DNA from: Holacanthus passer | Taxonomy: Eukaryota > Chordata > Actinopteri > Pomacanthidae | Length of the DNA stretch: 64,000 bases | Reading direction: 5' to 3' | Assembly (NCBI GenBank): GCA_025331565.1 | Contig: JAFREQ010000009.1 | Span: 3,337,501-3,401,500, forward strand | In this document: one piece after another, positions 35,501 to 46,700 of the stretch | Layout: each line of letters opens with the position of its first letter | Numbering within the stretch: position 1 is the stretch's first letter | Translations under genes and position numbers: made by a program | The notes under the pieces: generated by a model | The model's input: the letters and a program-made list of their open reading frames with translations, nothing else | Database searches by the model: none | What the model was told of the DNA's origin: nothing

Positions 35501-35551
35501 CGCACACACAGCAACGCTGAAGAGTATTTGGACGACGAGGACTCGGACTGA
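26563..35551 (+). CDS. ostf1: osteoclast-stimulating factor 1 (SH3 and ankyrin-repeat adaptor), complete, 10 exons
   Basis: Cytosolic adaptor that, in mammals, promotes osteoclast formation indirectly and binds Src-related partners. Plus-strand exons: 26563-26596, 31914-31960, 32388-32438, 32708-32771, 32910-32963, 33073-33180, 33492-33541, 34374-34452, 34688-34786, 35493-35551. They sum to 645 nt, or 214 aa, exactly the human length. After a proline-rich start (MSKPPPKPAKPG), the SH3 domain covers about residues 13-70 with ALYNF (19-23), WWKG (49-52) and PSNY (62-65). Ankyrin repeats follow (GNTALYWGCHGGHKDVVELL; GDTALHAAAWKGYSDIVEML). The acidic tail is YLDDEDSD. All splice sites are GT/AG. 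Intron 1 (5.3 kb) holds all of the gene's recognised transposons. The poly(A) signal is at 36428. Confidence 0.98.
27187..27810. mobile_element. non-autonomous DNA transposon with CAGYTGCCAGTTTATTA inverted ends
   Basis: The left end 'gttgccagtttatta' (27187-27201) is inverted at the right end 'taataaactggcagctg' (27794-27810). The right side reads 'aggtgtatctaataaactgg', a well-known fish repeat terminus. The span is about 620 bp with no coding capacity. A smaller foldback (27262-27410) is nested inside. It lies in ostf1 intron 1. Confidence 0.65.
27262..27410. repeat. imperfect inverted repeat (foldback) inside the MITE
   Basis: The left arm 'gacttctgcctcctcaggac' and 'ccttaaaaattcta' pair with the right arm 'gtccttgggaggcagaaatc' and 'tagaattttaagg' across a loop containing 'ctgctttgaagtgtagcac'. 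The left arm carries about 15 extra bases. This could be a second, nested foldback element. Confidence 0.6.
28542..28622 (-). mobile_element. (ATCC)n tract plus LINE 3' end, minus orientation
   Basis: On the minus strand, 'cgcgaccctgcagaggatta', then 'agcggt', runs into ATGG repeats at 28542-28572. This is the same LINE 3' end plus GATG tail as at 9800-10650, in the opposite orientation and with a short tail. Family assignment (RTE/Rex3-like) is inferred. Confidence 0.65.
29515..29580. repeat. short fish repeat fragment ('ctttattcatatagcacctt')
   Basis: 'taataatctttattcatata' then 'gcacctttcacaacaaaatt' matches a phrase recurrent in fish interspersed repeats. Only about 65 bp are left. It lies 130 bp left of the Tc1 element. 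Confidence 0.4.
29712..31012 (+). mobile_element. Tc1/mariner element with long inverted terminal repeats, inactive
   Basis: Inverted ends of roughly 130 bp flank a transposase relic. The left side 'atttccattgcagctattca' and 'aaactacacagataaagaaa' corresponds, reverse-complemented, to the right side near 30900-31012 ('tttctttatctgcgtagttt', 'gaatggctgcattggaaaaa'). The total of about 1.3 kb is typical for fish Tc1. Exact ends and the TA target duplication are uncertain. It sits in ostf1 intron 1 on the same strand as the gene. Confidence 0.85.
30038..30857 (+). pseudogene. Tc1-type transposase, broken by frameshifts and stops
   Basis: Begins MGRGKELCNNI, a typical start of one fish Tc1 transposase group. 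After about 20 codons the alignment degrades. Recognisable pieces recur in different frames: 'WENVVRSDE' (first catalytic Asp region, about 30435), 'HQDDED' (second catalytic Asp region, about 30607), 'LEHLWKELK' (about 30693), and 'ISANKGFSSKY' then stop at 30855-30857. Several stops and frame changes interrupt it, including a TAG at about 30235 and a TGA near 30630. It cannot encode an active enzyme. Confidence 0.85.
34787..35492. other. ostf1 intron 9, nothing recognised
   Basis: Ordinary intron sequence with a poly(A) run at about 35379. No other feature is supported. Confidence 0.5.
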
Positions 35552-36427
35552 GCCGGCCCTGTTGAAACACCATGTCACTGTCTTCCATCGGGTTTGGGGA
35601 GGGGTCGTGGAGCTCAGAGAGATTTATTACAGACCTAAAATGGATTTGTTGCTTGTTTTCCAACTGTAACTCCATTTTAGTTCCATTGTTTAGTGCAAAC
35701 ACCTCAGTTCTCGGTCCTCTGCATCACGTTCGTATGAATTTCAAAGCATTGAATTAATGCGTTTTTTACAGTTCGCCTGCTTTGCCGAGTGCATTTCCAC
35801 GTGTAGGGGATTTGTCTCGGAGCACCTGTTGCACACTGTGGACTGAGGGGCAGAATATATGTACAAGTGGACCAAAACTCTAAGAAACACATTCCAAACA
35901 TACAGATTATGTTCAACCCATTTACACTGTGCATTACAGTGCAGATTAAAAGATTGATCTGATCTGTATTTAGTTAAGTTTTAGTGTGCCACGTAAATTA
36001 CTGAACTACAAAAACAAACAAAAATGTGTGTTTAGCCTTAATATTTCCCCTATAAATGGGATGTGCTGAGGGACCCAATGAGACATTTCCTCACCTCACC
36101 TGTTACTCTCTGTACTGCATGTGTTATAACATTTCCACTGCGGTTAAAGACCTATAAGTTCAGTGTAACTAAAAAAAACCTTCCCCATGTAAAAACAGAC
36201 TTTAAATCACTCTTTCAACTTTCAAGCTTTTGATGGTTTGATTTCCATCCTGGGAGCAAATTTCTGGTGTTATTGCTGCTTTCCAACAAAAAGTGCCTTA
36301 AATATATGTAACATAGCGAGTGTATCTTTGGTTATGTATCAATGTGAACATGTTTTTCTCTTCTGAGGTGATGAGTTTCTTCCGAAGATTTTGTTCTAGA
36401 TTTCTATCGGCTTTGTTTTCAATCTGC

Positions 36428-36433
36428 AATAAA
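36428..36433 (+). promoter_or_regulatory. ostf1: ostf1 poly(A) signal (AATAAA)
   Basis: 'ctgcaataaaagatttttaa' lies 877 bases after the ostf1 stop, the first canonical AATAAA in a plausible context, giving a 3' UTR of about 0.9 kb. Confidence 0.75.
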
Positions 36434-36744
36434 AGATTTTTAACTTAAAATGTCAGATTGAGTAGACATTTTTGGAAGCTGGCAATAAATATCGCATAAG
36501 GAAAATTAAAAGGATCTTTGGATGCGAGTGTAAGAAATAAATGCTGTCAGGAAATTACAGAAGCCAGACTAGAGATTATAATTAATTACTCAAAAGCTTC
36601 TCACAGCAAGCCAAATTCCTCCTAAGAGTAAGTGTGCAAACAAACATATCCTTTGCATTTTAAGTAATACGACCATGGGCTGTGTATAAATCTGAGCTGG
36701 AATCCACACCAGTAAATAGTCACTGTTAAAGAAACAAAATGTTC

Positions 36745-39700
36745 AAAAGTCAAAGAATTCCTTTATTACAAAGTCAGCATGACATTGATGACATTCCAAA
36801 GAAGACAGAAAGGGCAAAAAATAGATGCGAAATACAGCGAGTCTTTGATGAGGGGTTCAGGTACATGCTACATAACTGCCAGACCAGAGAAAAAAATAGA
36901 AACAGGCCAGTGAAGCAGAGAAAAGGCTCCGACTTTCAAACGATTTCCTTTCCTCTAAAGTTCTCCCCGACGTATCAACATAAACAGGAATGGCTACTTC
37001 AGGAGAAATAAATTCTTCCTCTTTACATCTCCGCTTGACGCCAGACCTAAAGAAGCCAGCCTCTCTCTCTTGCAACTCCAAATATATAAACCTCAGCTCT
37101 CTGTACTTCATGATTATGCATACAGCAGGGGGAAATGGAAGCAACTGGTATTTATCAAGAGTAGAAATGCTGACTGAACAATTTCTGCCTTTCGGGTTAT
37201 TTTTAATGTGCTGGTATTAAAAAAAAAAAAAAAAAGGACTTCTCCTCAGTCAGCATCCATGTTGGGAGAGATTGTATAAAACAAGAAATATTTCCTCTTT
37301 CCTTGTAAAAAATTCAATCTCTCGTCACCGAGCAGATAAGAGAGAGGAAATGACAAGTGGAAGCTACTTAATATTTGTGAAATATGTCTAAAGCTGGGGT
37401 TAGTCTGAATGTCAGTGTGGGGACCTCCTGCAGCAGCAAGTAAGAGTCAGAGGAGGGGAGGGAGGTAGCATCTTCAAACCAACAGCCCTCTGGGATTTTT
37501 ATTAACACTGAGCAGCGATCAGCAGCTAAATGGTGTCTGAGCATGACTGTGTGTTTCCCTTGGAGTCTTCATCGTTATTGAGTATCGATATCAAAAAACA
37601 TGCCTCGACTTTACAGTACAAAATGCTAATAAATACACGACCCTTCGACGAGAGTGCTCGCTTGGGTAGCAGAGGATATAAATTCTGTTCGTCAGTCGGG
37701 GGGAAGAGATTTAAAGGAAGCGGCTCTGATTCACCGATAGGCCTCCAGAAATACAAAGAAGGTTCAACACACTGAACCAGACACACGCCAAAGTCAAAAT
37801 CCATCGGCCAGCGGATATCCAGACAACAGATATCCGGGCCCACACTTCTTCTGTGCTCCAGTCTTTCCAGTCCAAACAGCAACTTGACTTTCAAACCAGA
37901 CAATATCTATAAACATATATCTGTATATGAATGCAGATAATTTTAAAAAATGCTAATACAAAGCCAAATTGTGGTCAGACAATTGCCAAGACTGCATTTC
38001 AGCCATAACCTGCATGCAACCAAAACTTGCTCAAACGCGATTCGTCAACTCTATTTGGACGACAGACGGAAACCAGAATGCTTCGGATACCAGAATCTTC
38101 AAATGTAGAGATTAGACACACGCAAACACAAGCACATATAAATTAATAACATACTGTCACACATCCACACAGGCATGGTCAAGGCAAAACAAAGCAGCAG
38201 CATTAGGCTCCACTTTCAGTGACAAGCCGATTCTGCAGCACTGTATGTTTAATGTGCTGGGCTACAAAATGGATGATCCCACATTCAAAGAAAAATACCA
38301 ACACTGAAGTCACATTTTGACATTTTGGGAAATCTCTTGTGGCAGAGATGAGAAGATTGAAACCACTCCCATATCTGCTTGGTAAATCCAAGGACCCAAC
38401 ACCTCTAAAGCTCACTAACTACCACCTTATATCTCTGGTATCAAACTTCTCATTTACCACCAACTCGGAGTGAATAGCGTATTTCCCAGAATGAACTATT
38501 TCTTGAATGTGTCAGTGGTGAAATGAGAGGCAATAAATTAATCTTTTTGGAGGATAGATTTTTCCAAATATTTCTCCACATTTGAGAATTACAGGGAATA
38601 GTGGAATGAAAATTAACACAAAAACAAGCCAAAAGGAGAAAAATCAATCACTGCTTATAATGATTCTGAGGTTTCATCTTGTAATTCATTTTTTACAGAT
38701 AGGAGTAGTAAGGGATGAACTCAGCGCCATCAGCAAGGCACATTTGAATATACAATTTAGCCATGTAATAAAAAGACCTTTTCAAACACAAGCTGTGGTT
38801 GTCAGCGTTTAACAGAACCTGACATCAACACAGCCAAAATGATCTCAGAATCATGTTAGTAATGATTGACTTTGTTTTAACAAACATAAAACATACAAAT
38901 GAAGGCCTGCAATTGTTCTTCATGTCACTTGGAAAGTGTGAAAAAGATCAGCTTACATATCGCTGCTGTCCTACTCACGAGTTTTTAGCTATCTGACAAT
39001 GCAAAAAGATAATCCAATTTGTTTTCTGACGGTTTATTCAATTAAGCATGAAAATGTTCTCAACTTATAAAGAAACACCTGATCCTCCAGTTTACCTCAA
39101 AATGTCAAAAGATGTCACTTAACAGCAACTATATATTGCACCATTGTTTGCAAATTACTCAGAACAGACACGTTTCATTAAGGTCAAACAACATGGTTAA
39201 TGCAGTAATCTTGACATGAAGATATGCTCCATATAAAAGTAAGACTTCCTCAAAGGGGGATTTCATAAACTTCAGAGGATTTTCTTTTAAATAAACAAAA
39301 CACATTATGGAAGAAAAAAATCAGGCACTGAAGCAGAGGACTTGCACTGTCAGCCATCTAAGCCCTGATCTGTGGTGTCAACATGGCCTTATTCACACAC
39401 CTCAACATGAATCCCCTCTCTGAAGAAAAATCAGATATGACTCGAGCAAAAACAGTGCAGCGGAAATGTCACTAATCAGTGATACGATATTAATTACAAC
39501 TCAAGGACCAGGATGAGCAGAGGTGCTGGTATTCAGACCATTGAAATGAAGTATGGAAGGTGGAAAGTAATACTGATACACACTATCTCACTACCGTGTA
39601 CATGCATGCACTATGAACACATGATTAAATTATTGCCCTATTGCACATTCAGTAGCACAGCATGTTGTCCAAGACTGAAATCCTAACACACCTGTTCATG

Positions 39701-40994
39701 GATGCTGAAACCTTCCTACTGATCTTTTCTGGCATAAAGACGTCGACTACATTGCACCAAAGTTGCCAGTTGTTTGTGTTTCTGTTGGCTCCAGTAGCCA
39801 AAGAGCATTGGCTTTAAAAAGGACTTAGATATTAACTGTGGTCTGAATTCCAGTAGATACAACTTTAACGTCACAGCAGCTCAGATTGCATCAGTTTCAC
39901 AGATCAACAACTGAAGACTGAACTTAAGACCTTTCAGAATCACATCAGAAATGGGAAGACATAAAAAGGCTTTTTGCAAACATTTGAAATAATTCACTTC
40001 ATTTTACTTGCCAGACACAAACTTCAGAAGCTGACAAATGGTATCATCACTTCATGCATATGAGTTGAACTCTAGCTGAGTGTGAAAGTCCAATCTTGGA
40101 AAACAGCTTGACAAAGTCTTAACAGGAGCCTTCGACTGCATCTTCTAAAGAAGGTTGTGAGACACTTAAAAGCTGAAAAAAAAGCTAGTAAGTGGATCTT
40201 AGGATAAGATTTTTTTTGTCAGAACACACTGACCTAAATGAGTCAGAAAGAAACCCAGCCGTAGTGTTTATGTCTATTCAGTCTGCGTCGATCTTTTTAG
40301 TGTCGTCTTATCGGCTTCAAAAAAAAGGGGGGTTGTGACAAAATGAATCTGAGGCTGCATTTGTCTATTTCATGACACTTTCTTTTCTCCATCTCCAATC
40401 TGCCTCGACCTCCACACAACAAAAAGGTCAAGTTACACATAAGCAGAGATTCAGATCACTTCAACGCAGTTTGAGATTCTGAACGTGTGTGTGGAAGAAG
40501 AAAGTCACATCGTAGACAGCTTCTCTCAACTTTAGAGCCCACTGCCAGGCTACAAGGAAGGTATAAAATAATGGAACTCTTTGTTTAAATAAATAAAATT
40601 CTTGGGATGGTTAAAAGAAAATAAAATAGAATAAAACTAAATCACTGGGATAAAACATGTGACATTTTGGACAAGCAGCGAATAAAAATTCCCTCCCAGA
40701 AAATAATTTCTTTAACTGATTTTTCTCTTCTTTTCTCTTTTTTCTTTTTTTTGCAAAAATGAAAATATAGGGTTTTTTTTCTCAATGTCCTTTGCAATTG
40801 TCCATTTAAAAAAAATTATCGTACCAATGAGTCCTCTTTGAAATATATCTACAGCTGTACAATAGGTCTTGCAAGTGAATTCATGAAAAAAAAAAAATTA
40901 GCGCATTATTTTACATAAAAAAGCCTCTTTACAGATATGGGTTAAAAAGGGTCATAATAAACAATATAAAAAGAAGATAGAAAGACAGCGTTTG
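36745..40994 (-). other. mapkapk5: probable long mapkapk5 3' UTR
   Basis: This 4.2 kb lies below the mapkapk5 stop codon and above the convergent ostf1 end. No other gene, no splice-compatible exon and almost no transposon sequence is visible, in contrast to the introns around it. The open frames at 36857-37144 and 37526-37903 (minus) have no family resemblance. The simplest reading is a long repeat-poor 3' UTR. Earlier AATAAA sites on the minus strand, such as near 39030, could give shorter forms. Confidence 0.5.
36762..36767 (-). promoter_or_regulatory. mapkapk5: probable mapkapk5 distal poly(A) signal (AATAAA on minus)
   Basis: TTTATT inside 'cctttattacaaagtcagc' reads AATAAA on the minus strand. 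It is the last such signal before the ostf1 poly(A) site on the other strand. Use of this site is inferred. Confidence 0.5.
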
Positions 40995-43721
40995 CTAATG
41001 AGATTCTTGGAGATTGGTCTTCTCTTCGATGGCCTGTTTCACTATTTCGGCCAACTTCAAGCGGTCGACTTTATCGGAGAAGGCTCGTCCTGCAATGAAA
41101 AAGCTGGTGGTTAGGGACCTGGTGAGCATATAAACAACAAACATAAAGGAGAAAATAATTCAGGCTTTTAACAGGAGAATTAATCCACACCAACCTATCA
41201 CTTGTCTTTTTCACTTAAACCATTATGTGTTGGACTTAATTGCTGGAGCAATAACTGACTGAAAAAATAAACATATTAGTTGCCAGTTAATTGACAATCA
41301 CTTCAGCTCTACTGATAATCAGTGAGCTGTGTTTGTAACTGCAACTCACTGCTTTTGCAGCTAAATAAAACATAGAGGAAAAGAAAAATATACAATAATT
41401 CAGTTTATCATGTTAGATGAATTAGTGAATGACACAAGGAAGCCAACTACAGGTAATTACTAAGAGCTTTTAGATGTCAAAAGGCAAAACAGCAACTGCT
41501 TTGCTTTTAATTGTTTCATACAATTGAAAATAAAGAGAACCAGATAAAGCCCAGATGAAATGCTACTGACCGTCCCAGCTGAGGCCCTGCAAGCCGTCTC
41601 TCAGCAGTTTACAGTCTCTGTTGAACCTCCAGGCTTCATACATCACCTCATTCAGCTTCTCGTCCTCGTTCTCTCCTGCACAAAGAAAGAGATTCGCTTA
41701 AGAAGCTGCTGTCTGTGTACAAAGTATGTGTATGTGTCTGTTTGGTTGTATGTCTCTTCTAGTTACTTCAAATGTCTGTGTGGGTTCACTGACCAGCTTG
41801 TGGTAGGATACACTGTGCAATGACGTCTCGTAACTTTTCCAGCGCTACGTTGGAGTCTTCCCCTCCGTTCTCTGGGTCATGAATGAAGAAACCATCGCTG
41901 GGCTTGGGGCTGCAACATGGACACGAAAACACATTTTAGACCAAACTGATATAATAACTGAGCAGTAACTGAAGAGAATTAGTTTTAGGTTTGCTTCAGC
42001 ACTGAGTAATACACTGCTACAGATAAGACCAGAAAAGCCCTCACTGAGCTGCTGTACCTTTTCAGTGCAATGATCATTTTAAGAGAGAAAAGTTGACACA
42101 AAAGCCATCATACCCCAGCAGTTTCCGCTTCCTGAGGATTGGGTTGTTGACGGAGTTTAGGGGCTTCAGACTGACGTTCAGATCCTGAATTCTCATGTTG
42201 GCCAACTGCTCTGCATGGGCCTGCTGGATACCTGCGACTACTGCCTGGAAAGGTAAGAGGACAGGCAGTAAGAAAAGGAAGAAGAGGATGCCAACATACT
42301 GCACATTATTTAATAAGACTAACTTTTTACAGTGGCCTCTGCAGGTCAATTCATTCAGGAAAGATGATGCAATGCAAAGATTTTGCACCTTTGACTTCCC
42401 ACTTACCTTGTCCATCATCATCTGGGCGGAGGGCAGCACGTTGTCGAGGGCCTCGGTGCAGTTGAGCCAAGGGTGAGCCAAGACTCCCTCAATAGTCAGC
42501 CTCTCCTCTGGCTTCACCTTCAGCAGCCTGTAGGGAGCAGACGAGGAGAGGAGGAGGAGGAAATTATTGGACAGAAAAAGGATGAATGAAGCAGTGTGCA
42601 GAGAATTGGTATGCAGGCATAAAGCAGGTTTTTTATGTACAGTAAGATGAGATAACCAGACCAGAGCAGGGAAAAGGAAAAAGACTCACTTGCGTACAAT
42701 GTCCTTGGCCATCTCAGAGATCTGGCTCCATTCATCTTCAGGGAAGTCAAAGCTGCCAGTCATAATCTTCTTCCTCATGTCCTTCGGGATGGTGCGACTA
42801 TGGTGCTTGGAGTAGAACGGAGGGTAGCCACACAGCATCACGTAGATGATCACACCGAGAGACCACAAGTCACAGCTCTGAAGAACAACAGAAAAGAAAC
42901 ATTTAAACATACTTTCAGATACAGTCAATATTCTGTAGTGATATATGTAAGAAATCTAGCTCTACTACATTAAATCAAATTTAGAAACAATACTTGACTT
43001 AAATGCTTAGTTCAGTGGGTTGGAGTCTCACCTTGTTATAGGTATAAGGAGTGGGTGAGGTAGGTATAATTCCAGACTTTTCCTTCTGGTGTCTTCTTTG
43101 AGCCTCAAGTACCTGAACAGAAATAACAGCAGGAGGGAAACATGGTGAAACTGTGCATCAGCCTTCATCACTGCTGCATTTAAGACTAAGAAGTAAATCT
43201 GTGTGTACATTTAACAAGTATTTATTGGAAGAATTCTATGTTGGCTTCTTACCTGAGGTGCTACGTAGTAGGGAGTGAACTGAGGGGTCATCAAGTCTCC
43301 TTGATCAATCTTGGCAAAGCCAAAGTCACACAACTTCACAGGTGCATCCTGTGGAAAAGGACAGAATCATAGAGTGAGCAAGCAGAGAAACATATTTTAG
43401 TAGCTTCCTGTAAAAAAGGTACTGCAAACAGTGCCAGTGAATTTTCTTCCTTACACGCTAAAGCACTGGCTGCAGCCATTAAGTCCAGCAAAGTTTCTTT
43501 TCCTTTGTCATAAATACATCGTGTGCCTAATTAGCGCATCAGCAGTGGAATCAGTAGCAGCACACTTTTTAAACTGCATACCCACCAGAGAGTTATCCTT
43601 GAAGAGCAGGTTCTCTGGCTTCAGGTCGCGATGTGCAATATTTAGTGAGTGACAATGTTCCAAGGCTTGACTGATCTACAGGAGGAAGAGACATCAGACT
43701 GAGACACTACTTTGTTTGTGA

Positions 43722-43753
<32 letters not shown>

Positions 43754-46700
43754 AGCCTTTAAACACACTTGATTTGAGCTGGTGTGTTTTTTCTTTTCAC
43801 CATTTGTTTAACTGCCTCATGTGCTGCTGTATCCAAGCAGGGGGCTGCTAATGACATGGCGGAGGCAGCGTGATATGCTGGTACACACAGAGGAAAAGTG
43901 TTTCACACAAAGAAACACACAGACAGACACTACTGGAGAAAGACTGACTGACCGGATTTAAGTTTCTAGAGAATTACATTCAGAGAGCTAAAAACACAGT
44001 CTGTGTTGACTCCTGGTGTGACGACTGTGTGTCTTCTCCTACCTGCTTAGTGACCTGGCTGGCCATCTTTTCAGTAAAGTGCCTGTGCTGACTGATTCTG
44101 TGGAATAGCTCGCCACCCTCCATCATCTCCATAACAATCAGGAGCCTCGCTCTGTCAAAAAACAATAAAGGAGGAGATAGATTGACATATAGTTAAAAAA
44201 AAGAAATGGATTTCACACAAATACATTCACACACAGAGCTCTTTACCTCGGGCTGGACTCGTGTGGGAACTGGACACTGTTGGCGTAAACCTCCAGGATT
44301 TGCACTATGTTTGGGTGGTTGGCACACATCATATGGAGACGCACCTACATGGAAGAGAATCGAACACTCTGTGTACAGTGATTCACTTCAATGTGCTACA
44401 TTTTCACTATAAAACCATGCAAAATAACAGCAACGCAGAGCAGCATCCCATCCTCAATATGATCACTCTCTTTGTGTTAATAAAATTCTGGTGTTGAGTG
44501 TGGGCACTTCTCTTCCCACTTGAATTGATAAATGGGCCGTTAAAAGTTAGAATACATTCGTTTCCATGTGTTTAAACTAGAGCAAAGATGAGAGAGTATT
44601 CACTGTTTGCTGTATTTTTATTGCTGTATGCCATTATGGACACCTAGATCGTCTAGTTACAACAAGTGGGCGAGACGACTAATACAGTATCTATATTGGT
44701 ATTTAACAAGAACAGACATTTCTTCGCAGATGAGATTGGGACAGCCAGAAAAGCACATGTGTAATTAATAAAATGAAAGATGGCCGAATTTCTTTTAGCT
44801 GCTTCAGTTTCAAGGCCCAAGTTTTGTGCCGGCTGGTTCTATTTGAATAGAAGAGAGGCCTTGTTAATGTTATTAGTAAAAATGCCTATTTTAACATGAT
44901 ATATGTACGTTTATATCCTCATATCAATATATGATGGCAACATAAATTCTGATCCAACAATGCCATAAAAAAGTGCTGCTAATTGATTTGTGGCATTGCC
45001 CTCAATGGCATAATACAACAGGAGCTTCTGGAGCAATATCTCTGTAACAGCATTGCAAAATCTCCAACAGCAGACACATTTCTCTGGTTTCACAATATGT
45101 ATTGTCACCAAACCTTGACACAATGTCTACACCGCTCGAGTAGCGAAAGCAGCACATAGAAGCTTTAGACCACCGTCTGTCACGACACATGATCACAGTA
45201 GCTGTGTGTGTAAAATGGAAGAAAATAGGTTGGAAGCGTGAAATACGATGACTGAAACACCTCCTGTCAGAATCTAGTGTCCAAGCTACAGTATGTACAT
45301 TACTGCTTATAGCATTTTATTGGTTCCTCTTAATCTGAGGGTCTTGATTACTATTCCTTTTCCCTCATTGTGTTTCCAAAAAAGGCGAGTTTTGTGTGTG
45401 TGAGAGGGAGATGAACACCTGGAAACTTAGCTGTAACACAAGATGAAAATGGGTTTCACATTTGAGTTTGTTATTGCAAGAATCTGTCTTATGAGCTGAT
45501 AAATGAAAATAACAGAGTCTACAAATATAACAAAGAGGCTTCTTTCAACCAACTCATTGTAATGATGCAAATTGTGCACTGTCAGAAAAGCAGAAAGTAA
45601 TTTGTAAGCCTTACCTTCATGTGCACTGAACTGATCATTATCGTGCACACACATAAAACATAGCAGAAATCCAACGTACACCCTCATTCAAAAAGATGAT
45701 TAAAGTACCTGAAGAATATATTGTTGTGGTGATAATTATTTGTGTGTATTTGCTTGTCAGTGACAGATTTCACAGATCAGCTGCGAGAGCTTGTGTGAAG
45801 TTAAGTCTGTGTTACTTGTTTTGACTGCATGTCTCGCTGCTTGATCAAAACAGAAGGCTGCTAATGACTGGGACACACGCTGTTCACCACAGGAAGACAA
45901 TGTTACAGACAACAAAGCCCATACAAACAGACAGAAGAAGAGCGGGAGACAGATTGACGAGGTAAGAAAAACAGGAATTAATAAAGACTGATAACAGGCA
46001 GGCAGACAAACCAAACGATATTGATACAGTCAAAAAGAAAAGACATTAATCACACCCGAGAGAGCGCCTCCTCTAACCTCATTTCTGGCCTTGGGGCGAT
46101 CAATGAGGATCTTCAGGGCAAGGCGTTCCTGAGTTGACTTCTTCACGCAAACTCTGAACAGGAAGAAAACAAGAGTCAACATGATAACCCAACCTGTCAC
46201 ACAGATGTGATCATGCGTGCAAGGAATCGCAGATCTGTAGTTTCTTATCTCCACGTTGTTTCTGTACTTATTCAAGTCCTGTGTTTTGTAATCACTGTAT
46301 CTGTATATAAAAGACACAGGTCGTTCTTGTTTTAAAGGAAAAAGAAACATTATCATTACCAAGTCAAGACTATTTTATTTCTAAAGCACAAAACCACAAA
46401 TTTGTTTTAGAGGGTATAAAATGTTCAACAAAATGCCAGACAGTATCCACAAATGCAAATCACAGCTGGCACCAATGTGCAGCTGAATAAAGATCCAGTG
46501 TGTGGTTACTCTCTGCATTTTCCTCGACTGATGTGTGGTCACCATTGCTACCAACAAAGGTACATTGTTCAAGCAATCCATTAACCTCTTACCTTACACT
46601 TTGTCCTCTGTGGTTCCTTTAAGTAACTTTAAGGTTGGTAAAATCGTCTTATTCTTGTCTGACACTTTCATGTATATTCTGAGTGAAGTATTCAAACTAC

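Noticed and set aside
37526..37903. 125-codon minus-strand open frame between ostf1 and mapkapk5
   Set aside because: No family resemblance and no flanking splice sites. It sits in the proposed mapkapk5 3' UTR.
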